The translations under genes were made by a program, and so were the position numbers. A DNA stretch of 64,000 nucleotides from Perkinsus olseni (Eukaryota > Perkinsozoa > Perkinsida > Perkinsidae). The stretch is from contig JABANP010000006.1 of the NCBI GenBank assembly GCA_013115135.1, positions 310,001 through 374,000 of the forward strand, in the 5' to 3' direction. Below, piece after piece: positions 12,158-24,100 of the stretch (its first letter is position 1; every line of letters begins with the position of its first letter). The notes below the pieces were generated by a model. It was not told the DNA's origin and did not search any database. It was given only the letters and a program-made list of their open reading frames with translations.

Positions 12158-15100
12158 ATGCGTCCGAGCCCCCCTGCCCCTACGGATGCTAACTTGAACT
12201 TCATCTCCCTTGAGTATCCTTATGAGGAGCTACGACGGGCTACCAATAACTTTTCACAAGACAACGTTCTTGGTAAGGGCAGCGTAATTCGTTTGCGCCG
12301 CAGTCGGCTGTCAGGCACTGGTACTTACGGATGTGTTTATCGTGGTCAACTCAAAGACGGCACTGAGGTATCTCGGCGAGGATCATCGCGTATACCGTGC
12401 TACACATCTTGTGACCTCAGGTTGCGGTAAAGGTGCTGCAAGCTCCCAAAGAGTCGGGATTCAAAGAGGAGGTTAAGGTAGGCGTTGGTTGTGGTTGATA
12501 GACACTGGGGCGTATTTGCCGATCAGGTTCTGTCTAAGTTCCGACATGCTAACCTCGTCATCCTCATGGGATTTGCCAGAAACGGCCATGAGCGGTGCCT
12601 TGTTTACGAACTCCTTTCGGGCGGTGGGTGCTTCCTCATATCCACCTTCTCTTCCTCACCTCACTTACATTCAGTAGTTCGAGTCTCGTGATCGAATGCA
12701 TTGAATTTGAATCTGGTGCACGACCTCATCGAATCGGGGTACACGTTGTGAAATAAATCAGCTGACGCTGGTCCCAGTAACTAGCTGGCCTCTCGCTATT
12801 CTGATGGATCTCGTCATCAAGGCCGATCCTCATAGGTGATGTGTCGAGCCGACTGCAGCCTTCCTCTGGTCCTCCCTCGTTCAACTGGTATCAACGACTA
12901 AGTGTTGCCTTGGATGCTGCTCTAGGGCTCAGTCATCTACACAACGCCACACCCCGCGTCTTTCATCGAGACATCAAGGTGAGACTACTGATACTGATAG
13001 TCGTGCAGTACGATTAACAGTTTTACAAGAAGTACGACTCGTACTTCTTGTCCATCATATAATTATGATGCGGAAACGCTCAAGTACTCGTCCTCAGACC
13101 CAGAACATCCTGCTGGACCGAAACGGCTCGGCTAAAGTTGCAGACTTCGGCCTCGCGTGTCTTGCTGAGCATCGCTCACTTGGCCACTTCAAAGTTCAGC
13201 AATGCTCAGGTTGGTAGCTCCTCAATACCAATATGGGCGTAAGCGTATTATTAGGGACTATCGGCTATGCGGACCCGGCATACATCAACACGTCGGTAGT
13301 GACGGAGAAGACCGAGGTTTACAGGTAGGGCGGTCTGTGAATCACACTCTGTACTGATGGAAAAACTGTGAGCACAGTCTCGAATAGCCCTCCACCATTC
13401 ATGCCTTTTCGGCCTTCCAAGGTGTGAGGTCTCTGTTTCGGTGCTTTCCTAATAGTTATACGCATACTTTAGGGGGGCTTTCTCGGAGAATACTCCGAGA
13501 GATTCGCCTAGAGCATGAGCCAGCATTTTGTCGAACGTGGTGCATGGGAATTTCGTACCTAGGAGATGGTTAGGGGGTAGCGTATGTAAAGGCGACGATA
13601 CCTAACCGGCAGGTATTTTCTTGTCTTCGTGTCAGCTTCGGCATGGTGTTGATCGAGCTCCTTACAGCTCGTCCTCCAGCAGTTCAGGATCCTTCAACTG
13701 GCCAAATACTTCACAACTTTCAGAATGTGGGTCTCTTGAACACCAGACACGTGAGTTGCCACGCAAAAGCTAACCAGGTCCAAGTAGATGACAGCGCTCG
13801 AATCGCGAACCAGCTGGATCCACGAGCTCAGTGGCCGCATCACCCAGCGATTACTGGAGCTCTCATCATGCTGGCATTGAGGTAGCCATCGTATACTGAG
13901 TTGACTGATCATGCGTTCGACTGCAGGTGCGTGGACCAGCGTGAGCCGATCTCGTCGTCTAGGCCGCGTTTCGTGGATATCGTAGCTGAGCTTCGCCATA
14001 TAGTACGTCAGGCCGAACAGGTGAGAGCAGCCCGGCGCCTCGCTGGGTCGCTATTCATCGGCAGGTGCAAGGAGGAGCCACAATGTCAACGCCACCATCC
14101 GCGGCGCATCGCCCTAGCTCCACCCGATCACCAACACCAGTTGCCGTTGATGCCCAACAGCCTGAGGTGAGTCCCCAAGGTTCCTGTAGGATAGCTCAGA
14201 TGACTTCCTCTCGGACGACCAGTTTTTCAGGGAAGATTGAATTCGTCAGTGGCGCATGATCTCAGGCTCGCCGTAGTAACAGTGTTCACAGGCAGCGGCA
14301 GCCCCAAGATCCGGGCGTGGTGGTCTATCGCCGTGAAGCCCCTGGCGACCGGAGAGCTGGCTACGTCCAGCCACCCAGGGCATTCGCTGGGCAGTCGTTG
14401 TCGCCACAGTCACAGTACAGGAGAATTCTTCACCAAAACAGAGCAGACACGCGAGGGTAACGAGTTGTTGGTTGGAGACCTGAGAGTAACGGCGGTAGCG
14501 ATGGCCATCGATGCGGCAAGTGTGGTCAAGTGGACTTCGAAGAATAAACTACGCGACGGCTTCATAGATCGTGGTTCCTGGTTATTATAGGCAGAATCGG
14601 TCATCTGTAGATGAATCTTCATGATTCAATCTTGGGTTGGTTCTTCTGGTGCATCCTGAAGCGCTCTTCACCTACTTGCACGTGCTTTGTTGGCGTTCAG
14701 TACCTCCGCAGCGGCAGGCGGTGGTACTCCGATTTGCTACTCTCAAGTTCCGGGACATATCGTATCTCGCGGAGGTCCTTCGGAAACGCCGACGAGCAGG
14801 TGAGGACGAGTAACGCGATGGTGATGATCGTGCCGGATATAGCCAATGATGGTTGCTTGACCAGCTTATTGGCTTATCGCCACTCATATAAGCTCGCGAG
14901 GATTTGTCCCATGCTCTCTTGGACGGCTCTCTCCCGTTGCGGGCCTTCGATGGATCGCGCTGAAGCAATACAGTCCGGTCAAAAAATTGTCCGGAGCTGG
15001 TCTAGAATCTAGATGATTTGAAGTATGACCATTCGGAGGCTTTAGAGATCGTTAAGTCCGAAATTTGTAGAGCTCTGCATTGGTGTAAGTTTCGTGGAAC

Positions 15101-16610
15101 AGCTCTCACTTCTCATCGAGAAAAGCGGTTTTTAGATTTTTTCGCCGGCCATGAGTTAATCTATACAGTGACCTGGCGCTATCTCCCACGGATCAGCTCC
15201 GGACAATTTTTTTGACCGGACTGTATGATACTGCGATATTGACTTATTGTCCTTTTTTTAGTGCCTCGAGCACACCGGTACAGCAGCATAACAGAGTCAG
15301 TCCTGCGTCCAGTTCTCAACACGGAGACGGCGGAGAGGCAGGAGTACGCGTGATCCGCAGCGCCCATCCACAGCAAAGTGCCTCTGATAAGTCTGTTAAT
15401 GTGAGTTGCACCTCGAATGAAAGCGCATAAGTCTGGAAACGCCGAAGCATGCGCTGAATGAGTCTGTAACCGTTACAGTGTAATGTAAGATCACGGATGC
15501 AGAATTCGTCCTTAACTCTGCCGCAGAGGGGAGGTTAGCTAAAGGTCACTGCATGGGCTAGCCAATTGAGTTGTCCTTCACTGTGAACTCTTTTGCATTT
15601 GTCTTTCAGGATTCGGTGTCGTACCATCGAATGGAGCACGTAACCATACGCCCCCGGCAGTCGCCAGCAGCTCAGACCAGAGCGCCAGTGGGTATACCAG
15701 AGTAGGTGATGGTCATAGGCTGGAGTCATCGCAGGGTGGATGCGTGTTTCAGCCACTCCCTTGAGAACAGTGCATTCCAGTTCAACCATATGATCACCGG
15801 TTACGATAGGTCCAGTATACAGAACCAGACTATACAGGTAGGCTTTTTAGTCACTCGAGCATCGGTTACAGTCTATAACCATGAGGCATGCGCTCTCCGT
15901 GGATGACTTGTTTGGAACTCAATAGCCCGCTCTTTCCATTGTCGAAAATACAGACAGCTATGTCGCCGCTATTCGCGGCTTCAAAGAAGCAGCTCTTCAA
16001 CGTTGTACTCTCATTCGGATGGAATGCACGGCTCCTGTGCGACGAATTTGGCGACAATCTTGGGGATGCATGCTTTGTTCAATTAGAGTATGTTTTGGTC
16101 GATTCTAGTCATTAGTCGTATATCATTCTTTGGCTACTTATAGGTTTGCCTTTGCCAACTGAGCTCTTTTCAGGAAGAAGGTTATTCGAACTCGTCGGTA
16201 GAGATGGACCCAGATCTAGCAGCAGCGGTTGCGTTGTCCAAACTTGAGTCGCGGAATTCCAATCGTTTCTATGTGAGTATCCCGCATTGTTCGCGTCGTA
16301 TTAAAGCGACGGTGCCATGGGAGTGGACTCAGGACGAAGAACCTATCAGTATCGAGAGTCTCAATCGATTGACTGACCGAGACAATAGAGCGAAAATTGA
16401 GCAAGTAAGGTCCGGTTAGTAATTTCGCTTGAAGTGGGTATGAGGTTATCGCAGGTGTGTCGTGAGTTTGGGTGGCCGCACGACCAAGTGGCTCAGGCTT
16501 TCAGAGTCCGAGGAACCGTAGACGCTGCTGTTGAATACATCCTCGAGAAGGCATCTACGTCCGATAGCGTTATTGATAGGGCCCACCAGACGGCCTGTGA
16601 GCGGAGATGA
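12158..16610 (+). CDS. RLK/Pelle (IRAK)-like protein kinase apparently continuous with UBA-UIM-UBA modules
   Basis: The start is the ATG at 12158. Exon 1 has YPYEELRRATNNFSQDNVLG, the entry sequence of plant receptor-like cytoplasmic kinases, then the glycine loop, the VAVKVL lysine, FRHANLVILMGFARNG, FHRDIKTQNILLDRNGSA, KVADFGLA, GTIGYADPAYINTS, and VYSFGMVLIELLTARPPA up to VAELRHIVRQAEQ near 14020. No extracellular or membrane segment is seen. In subdomain IX the usual DVYS is EVYS. Downstream Ser/Pro/Gln-rich exons follow in phase; one at 15262 joins across an MITE-bearing intron. Then come KKQLFNVVLSFGWNARLLCD (UBA-like), DPDLAAAVALSKLES (ubiquitin-interacting motif), and CREFGWPHDQVAQAF ... 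TVDAAVEYILEK (UBA), ending with TGA at 16610. The kinase is certain. That it is one gene with the ubiquitin-binding part rests on splice phase, and exons at 15500-15840 are uncertain. Confidence 0.75.
12282..12314 (+). other. Possible 33-nt GC-AG intron in the glycine loop
   Basis: Removing these 33 bases restores LGKGSTGTYGCVY, the normal kinase glycine loop. Keeping them inserts 11 residues into the ATP-binding loop without breaking the frame. The donor would be GC rather than GT. Confidence 0.45.
13025..13051. repeat. Perfect 13-bp hairpin inside a kinase intron
   Basis: Arms at 13025-13037 and 13039-13051 are perfect reverse complements around a single C. The hairpin lies in the intron between the HRDIK exon and the NILLD exon. 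Confidence 0.85.
14971..15223. mobile_element. MITE with mariner/Tc1-like ends, flanked by TA
   Basis: Terminal inverted repeats of about 29 bp at 14971-14999 and 15194-15223 differ only by one A/T in a homopolymer. Both ends begin CAGTCCGGTC and a TA lies directly outside each, the target-site pattern of Tc1/mariner elements. The element is 253 bp with no transposase frame, so it is non-autonomous. It sits wholly within an intron (about 14800-15261) of the kinase/ubiquitin-binding gene; joining the flanking exons keeps the frame. I saw no second copy in the window. Confidence 0.8.
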
Positions 16611-16712
16611 AGGGTGCTGTGGCAACCAACGTTTATTACGAAGCAGGGTATTTAACTATTCAATGAAGGCACTGTTATGAACGAGGCCGCATGACGGAGG
16701 AGAGTCCTCAAG

Positions 16713-17040
16713 TTAATTAGCAGTTTGTTCCCGTAATGGGCTCACGTTGGAGTTTGTCAGTAAAATACGAACAACATGTCCAGGCGATGCATTTTTGTAG
16801 AGTTCATCTTTCAATCGAGCGGGGACACCATCGGCGTCTTTTGAGCGAATGAGATCGGAGCTGGGTGGGCTAAAGCTACATAACGAGATGATTGCGGGGA
16901 GTTGGGCTTTTCTAGCGGTACCAACTCGCAGTCCTTGTACGGTCTGCTGTGCTGAATCAAATATGCTCTCTGGGTATATTGTTCTCATTTCGTCGAGCTG
17001 GGCTACGGAGTTGTTGCATCCTTGCTCAGGGGACTGCTGG
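16713..17040 (-). CDS. Hypothetical protein, possibly RWD-like
   Basis: A minus-strand frame of about 100 codons reads NNSVAQLDEMRTIYPESIF at its start, resembling the first helix of RWD domains (E-x2-L-x2-I-Y-P), and ends LLTNSNVSPLREQTAN with a stop at 16713. The rest lacks a clear RWD YPxxxP motif, so the family call is weak. Its 5' end would run into the first exon of the plus-strand gene starting near 17073, so either the start is internal or one of the models is wrong. Confidence 0.35.
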
Positions 17041-17072
17041 TCCCTTTCACTCTAAGCATGGCAAACCTCGGA

Positions 17073-19973
17073 CCTCACAATGTTTGCGCGTCTTCATGTA
17101 AGAGACTTGTGTAAGAGGTTGTGCAGCCTGTCACTCAATACCCCCATGGTAACCAGCATCCGAGATCTGTTCGATGAAGCATGCGAGGGGCCTGCCACCC
17201 TCAAGGTAAGGCTGCTGTTAGCTTTGTGCTATGTTGCGCATCATGTACAATTCTCTTAACGCCGCTCTACATAGTTACGTGCTTTCATGAGGAATAATGT
17301 TCTGTTGTGTTGTTTTCAATTACGTAGCTGTTTTGCCGTGACCCTGCCCTCTGCGATATTTTGCTACTTGTGGTGGGGATTGCTCCGTATTTGACTGGTA
17401 CGGAGGACAGCTGTATTGAGGACGCTCCCGGCAGAGTTGAGGCGTGAAAGAGGGACAGGAATGGTTGCCTCTCTGCGGACACCATGCCGAGCTCCGGAGT
17501 CGAATAATTCTGTATGCCGGAGATTGAAGAACATTCTTGGTGGACAGTATTGATGCTAAGCACTGTTGGTCGACATTGTGCTGTCGGGTATTCGTCGGTT
17601 GGGGAAGATCCGTAGCAGTTCCTTCGTCGTAGGGCGCCTTCGCCACAGGATACCAATAAGAGAAACCATCCGATTTGAATGTCGAGACTCGGCTTCAGTT
17701 CGCTCAAGTCCACTATGATTCTCCGGCTTTTATCCAGCGTTGTCCAAGGGTTGGTTAAAGAAGCTGTGGGAGGGACGATTGGTGATCATCGATGATGCTT
17801 CGATGATTTTCAGATATTACTGTATGTTATAGCGAGCTTGCCGTCAATGTGGTACAGTCTGGTTAAGGCAGACGATGTCGTGGAGCTCACTTGGTCCATG
17901 AACGTACCAGGTCTCGTAGAACTGGCGGCTGACAAGAGCCTCAGTCGGCTACTTGCGAGTGAGTGCTGCAGCAGCACTGCTGCTCAATATCATTTCTGCT
18001 TTTTCACCGCTTCTTGGTTCACATCTCTCTGGCCCCTCAATCGCCCTTTGCGATTGTCTCAAACCGAGCCGGGCTCCGTTGAGGATCACAACGCCTGCGG
18101 GAGAGCCAGGTGTTCAGAAGTTGGGCGAGCATAAGGGCCATCCGGTATCCGCACTAGTAGTTGCTCTACCCCTGGTGGGCTGCACTTAGTCACTTTACTG
18201 GTATCGGAGCGGCGTACTATCGATGGCGTTCTTGGCTAGGTACGGGCTTGTGCCTCGTAGTGGGAGGTAAGTGCTATCGGCAACTTCCGGTGCAGCTGAT
18301 CCCTGGTATGCTACCCGTGATCGGTAGGTGCCGGAGAGCGGCGTAAGTTTTCTCTGCTAGTCTTTGTTAGGTAGCTGGGACCATTCGATGGCATTGATGC
18401 TGATGATGTCGGGTTTGTTGTTGATGCTTAGTGCCGCAGCCGCGTCCAGGGCCGGCTTATGAGCTAAGCTCTCTAAGATGAAGTTTCACTTGCCGGAATG
18501 CCAGTCACGTTTGGTTTCGCTTCCCTGCTTGTTCTTACTAAGGGCAAGCCATGCGGTTATTGACAGGGTCTGGGTGCGCGGGTGGAATCAGCGTGCAGAT
18601 TAGTGGTTTCGCCGATTAACCTGGCAGAATTAGCACGAGAGGGTGCTCCGGATGCTGATGACGGTTATCTGATCGTTCTCAAGGTTCTCTGAGGCTGTAA
18701 ACGCTGGTTGAAGCTGTCACTCCTTGGGGGGGGGCTTTATTGGTTTTCTAGCCGCCCGCTAAGTTCTTTTTGCGGAAGTGTCAACCAAAATCACATCGAT
18801 GCTACAGAGAGAACGTTCTCCCAGTTGGTCGTAGCTATGTCGTTCAGATCTCAATGGCGCGATGTCGCTCATCACTGATATCTTGCATGAGAGTGGTCGC
18901 CATTGATTACGCTCCGCTTTGCATGCTCACAGTTGGTTTGCTCTGCGCCATGGGCTCGGTCGTTCCGCCTTCTGCCGAGGTGTCTACTGCTGCTGTTGTG
19001 GTGACGCCTCCTAGCAGTCGCGACTGTGATGGAGAGGACTGCGAAGCTGGAAAGAGAAACAGTAGCTGCACTTCAAGTACGTGGGCGCTCTAGTGCCGAC
19101 ACTAAGTTCGGGCGAGCGTGCAGAGCTCTTCTACGCTGCGATCATGCATGACAGCGTCCTTGGTAACTTTTCGACGCTGTTGGTTCATGGGGCTATGAGA
19201 GGAGACGACGATTTGATTGTCAGGTACTCGTGGCTCTGCGTCCTCTGTCGGCTCCTTGTCCACCAAAGAGAATACGGCCGTCGGAGCCACGCCTCCTTTG
19301 CCGAGAAGATCATGTCTGGTGGAAATTGAGACGCCACCCCCAGTCTGCATGTATCGGGCTACTGAGAAAGATATGAATGACGTGAGAAGATGCATTCTTG
19401 CATACTATAGGTGGGGCTTATGGGCAAGGGGGCTCGTAGCGTTTTCGAAAGCGGCTCTCACTGAGAGCCTCTCAGCGTCCACTGAGCCTGTGCGACTTGC
19501 ATCCCCTTGAAAATATTCAAGTAGTGCTCAAACGCGCTATGACCTCGCGAGAGTTCATTGCGTCTTTCAATCGACTTGTGATCCGCACGTGGCCCGTGCC
19601 AGGATGAACTCGTGCACGAATTTCAATCTAGACACTCAGGAGTTGCTCCGCTCGACGTCTGTTGTCTTCGATGAGTCGATCATCGGTCAGGCTCCAGCGT
19701 CTACGTGGGCAGCGACCAACTAGAGCAACAATGAACTACATCAACAGCCTGGGACGCTCGTCCGATCTTTCTATGTACACCCCGCCGTCACGCGTAGCGT
19801 CGGGGAGCACCGTAAGAAGCTACTGCAGTATCCCCGGTAGTCCTCCTAATGGTGTCGTTGGTGGCAAGCCCCCTAGATCTCCCCCACGCACTACACCAGG
19901 AGAAGCACGAGTACTGCCGAAAGTAGGCTCTGTGCCCACTAGCATACCGTTATCCCGAGAATTTTCACGTTAA
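17073..19973 (+). CDS. Large unrecognised multi-exon protein with Ser/Pro-rich tail
   Basis: Not recognised. A plausible start is the ATG at 17073 (MFARLHVRDLCKRLCSLSLN). Exons with plus-strand splice sites include CRDPALCDILLLVVGIAPYL (about 17328-17430), VELTWSMNVPGLVELAADKS (about 17870-17960), SPINLAELAREGAPDADDGY (about 18608-18685), ALVPTLSSGERAELFYAAIM (about 19085-19220), TRGSASSVGSLSTKENTAV with CLVEIETPPPVCMYRATEKD (19225-19410), NFNLDTQELLRSTSVVFDES, and a basic Ser/Pro-rich C terminus with SLGRSSDLSMYTPPSRV ending at 19973. The helical, Leu-rich exons suggest a repeat scaffold, but this is a guess. The region could contain two genes. Start, exon count and frame joins at 18200-18560 and 19420-19560 are uncertain. 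Confidence 0.45.
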
Positions 19974-21114
19974 ACCGCTTTTTACATTTGAGGTTGTGGC
20001 AGATAGAGTAAGTAGAGGCCACTACCTCATCGATGTCTTTGAAAGATATTTCCGTGCCTTTCGTTGGTCATTTTTAGCGCCTTTATTCCGGCTGCCAACA
20101 GACGAGGCAATATTTCCTTCTTTTTTCAAGTTCTGTTAGAGTCATGAGTCGAGCTGGGAGTGTACCCCTATTGCTGTTAATGATGCTGGTCAAGTACTAT
20201 TTGTTGTGAACTACTGTGGTCAGCTGTGCCCAAGCGCACCGCATAGACCAGTCGATATCGTTTTTTGAAAATTTTGTTGCGCGTTATTTCTTCCAAACAC
20301 CGTCGTGTTGTCTGTAGTATGTATCAGCTGGTAACGTTTTTCTATTTTTCAACCTAGTTGTCGAGACCGCGCAAACTGTATGCTTTTTTCTGAAGCAGTG
20401 ATGAAACGATGTTTTCGCTTGGAGGTGTACTCGCTGCTCTGTTCAGCGAATAGATCTCTTTTTCGAGCGCTCCTTCACTATTGCTGCGGTAGGGCTCAGC
20501 TGCCGTGGTATGTAAGATTGTATACGGCTCACTGCTTTGCCATTATAATACTGGCTGGATCTCTATCACCGGTTGGTTGTCTTCGGAAGTAGGGCTTTTT
20601 GGATGCGGATGCGAGTTATATTGAATGTGATGGTAGACATTAGCGTATGGCGATAATAGCTGTATCTTCCGATTCGAGAGTTTGAAGTATTATTTAGTTC
20701 CAGTTTCAGCTGTCTCAATGATGGAGTGGGCTCGTCTTCGATGCCCTTTCATATGCCATTGTGATCATGACAGTTTCAAACATTCTAAGCACATTCAAGC
20801 AGCTATTTCGGCGGAAGACCGCCTTCAATTGTCGTGCAACTGTCGGCTGAATCAGGCCAGTTTTAAATGTACACGCTTGTTGGGGAGCGGCGTTGCAGTG
20901 CCTCCTGTCTGGAGAGCATAAGGGCGAGAACGCTTTCATTTCATTATAAATAAATCGGGTTGGAAGTTTGGCAATCGCATTCGGTGCGTGGTTATTAGAC
21001 TCGTGGCACGATCGTGCGCCGAATACTCTTCACACAACGAATGCATTCGTGCGCTCCTGCCGCATACCACATTTCCCCCTCGTGACCAATTCTTGGAATA
21101 GTATCCCCGTAACA
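19974..21114. other. About 1.1 kb without a recognisable gene
   Basis: T-rich on the plus strand in places (20040-20360). Short frames at 20380-20592 and 20682-20921 have no splice support or known motifs. It should contain the promoter of the ATIC gene. Confidence 0.45.
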
Positions 21115-24100
21115 ATGACCGGTGGAGGAAACGGCATTCTGGAAGCTGTGAGCGGCACTGACGATACTATTCCGATAACAGTGAAGACTGCGTTGGTGTC
21201 TGTCTATGACAAAACCGGTTTAGACGCTTTGGGGGAATGTCTGGCGAGCTACGGGGTCAAGGTGAGGGTATGCGTTCTCACAGTCCACTCAGAAATGGAA
21301 GCTTCCTAGATACTTTCCACGGGCGGTACCGCTAAAAAGATGAAGGAGCTCGGCTGCTCGGTTATGGACGTTAAGGACTACACCGGATTCCCCGAGATCC
21401 TTGATGGCAGAGTTAAAACCCTGCACCCTAAAGTGAGGTGATTCGCGTAGCTCAGCCCTAGGCTATCGATGAGTGCACAGCGCGAGCTTGTTGACCGGAG
21501 TCGGAGTGTGCGTGTGAGCACTAGGCCTTCTTCATAGTAGATCCTGTTGCTGGGAGTGTGCTGATAGGTGCATGGAGCACTGTTATCGGTGAGAGGCAAC
21601 GATTCTCACGAGAAACAGCTTGCTGAATATGGGATTGAGAAGATCGATCTCGTAGTTGTTAATCTGTGAGCCGATAAACTTGCCACTCGTTTGGCCCCGA
21701 AAAATGTTGGTCGTCCCGTTTCGGTTGAGGTACCCCTTCGAAAGCGCAGTTGCGTCCATGGGATCAAGCCTATCGGCCTGCATCGAGAACATCGACATCG
21801 GGGGTCCGTGCATGGTGAGAAACTGGGGTCAGAACTGTACATGAATGGCGAGAGAATTCGTGCTAGCACGACCCGAATGTTCAGATCCGCGCTGCCGCGA
21901 AGAACTCTCATGGAGTCTGCGCCCTCACCAGCCCGTCTGATTATAAGGAGTTCGCCAAGGAGCTCGAAACAAACAACGGGTAGCTTCCGTGATTGATGTC
22001 TGCCGGGACACGGGAGTCTGAGATCAGGTGCACTACTCCGGACTTCCGTAGACGCATGGCATGCAAAGCTTTCGGTTTGACGGCAAGGTGAAAAAAATTA
22101 CGCAAGAAATAGCAGCTCCTTGTTTCGATCAAGGGACCTTTGGGTTATGAGCCCAACACGCTATCCACTGCGCCAAGCTGCTGATAGAAAGTATAGCAAG
22201 TGTACCTTGCCATGGTGTCTTATCCAGTGGCCTGCTGCGTCTGACTCTCGAACTGGTCTACCCCCATTGAGGCCCGTTACGGGTGTAGTCGTCCGAGCAT
22301 GTACGGCACGTTAGTTTCCAATGCCCCAGGTACGACAGCAAGATAGCTTCCTACATGTCTTCGCATGAAGATTCGGGGGGAACTTTCCTGGAGTCCGTAA
22401 CACAAGTGAGTTGCACTCGCTTAAATTTGTGTACGTTCATCAAGTGGCACGTGTGAGCTATACGGTTGAGATCGAGTGTTGATCGTTGGGTGTAATCGTC
22501 TAACGGGGCCGCCCGAGGTTCTTACCGCTCGTACTCGTAGGCTTGGGCCCCTTTAGGACGGTACACTCTGTAACCACGGTGCTGGTAATTCGTCGTTCTG
22601 TTCTATTCAGGCCTTCGACATAGTCTCGCCTCTGAAGTACGGATGTAATCCTCACCAGCAGCCGGCGGCTATGTGCAGCGTGGTCGGCAACGGTTTGAAG
22701 ATGCCGTTCAAGGTCCTTGTCTAGTTGAACGGCGACTGTGTACAAATCAGCTGGCGCTTCTTCTCGGTGTCAGGTTTTGAATGGAACTCCGGGGTATATA
22801 AATCTCCTCGATGCGATCAACTCGTGGCTTCTGGTCCAGGAAATGGACGCAGCAACGGGGTATCTCCGCGACGATCATTGTAACTCCATGGTTTCGCCGG
22901 TCTCAGACTCCCCGCGGCGGCCAGTTTCAAACATGTGAGTCCCGCTGGAGCCGCAGTGGCGAGTGCTGAGTTGCGAGGTAAGTCTTTGCGAACTCAGCAC
23001 TGACTCATCGATGAGGTTGTTTATCGGTGCCAAGCAGAGCACACCCATTCCTGGTTAGGTAACGAAGCTTCCATCTATGAGGTTGCTCCATCGGCACGCG
23101 GAAGCTTGACTCCTGTGGCACTGGCGTATATTCGCTCCCGGAATGGGGATCCGATGTGCAGTTTTGGCGACTTCGTCGCTGTCTCAAGTAGGTCTCCGGC
23201 TTGCACAGTGGCTTGGAGTCCGGTACGGTTCGTTCACTTGCTGTTGTGTCCTGGGTCCAGTACCTGATGTTCACAGGGACTGTCGATGTCTCGCTGGCGA
23301 GCTTGCTGAAGGTAGACGTATCAGACGGTATTATCGCACCGGGATTCGAGCCAGATGCGTATGATATTCTCAAGGCTAAGAAGGGAGGTGAGTGCCGTGA
23401 CTCAGAGAGTCTTGCAACTGGTCCGACGATCGCCACGTAGAATCCAGCGCCCGCTATTGCTCACCGCCATGGCTCAGGCAAATTCGTGATTCTTCATGGA
23501 AGCGTCGACTTTGTACCGCCTGATATGGAAGTTCGTTCCTTGGGTGGGCTTGGCCTTGTGCAGAGAAGGAACGATGTCGTTTTCGATCGGTGAGCAAGGA
23601 ATGCGGAGTGTCGGCCGAGCTCTCATTGTGGTCAGGTCCTATCTTGAGAACATAGTTACGAAGACATCTACTGCCTTCACCGAAGAACAGATCATCGATC
23701 TTATTGTGTGCTCAATCGCTGTGAAGTATGTTGATTCACGAGTGGTAGCTGCCTTGCGATTGGCTTTACTAGATATACGCAAAGTAACAGTGTCGGTTTT
23801 TGCAAGGATGGCATGATGATCGGTATTGGAGCCGGCCAGCAGAGCCGCGTAGACTGCGTCAAACTGGCTGCTAGGAAGGTACATATGATGTAGCCCTCGG
23901 ATACACCGCTCGCCTTGACGAAAATCATCTCAGGTCCAGAATTGGTGGCACCGCCAACACCCGAAAGTATTAGGAATGAAGTTTAAAAGCGGCGTCAAGA
24001 AACAGAGTCGTGTTAATGCTCGTGTGAGGTGAGAATACCCACTGACCGCTAGTTGAAATGACCGGCTGCAAATTATAGGTATATCGAGGGAGATATGAGC

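Noticed and set aside
21583..21911. Minus-strand frames of 76 and 101 codons
   Set aside because: Antisense to ATIC exons encoding IENIDIGGP and RAAAKN.
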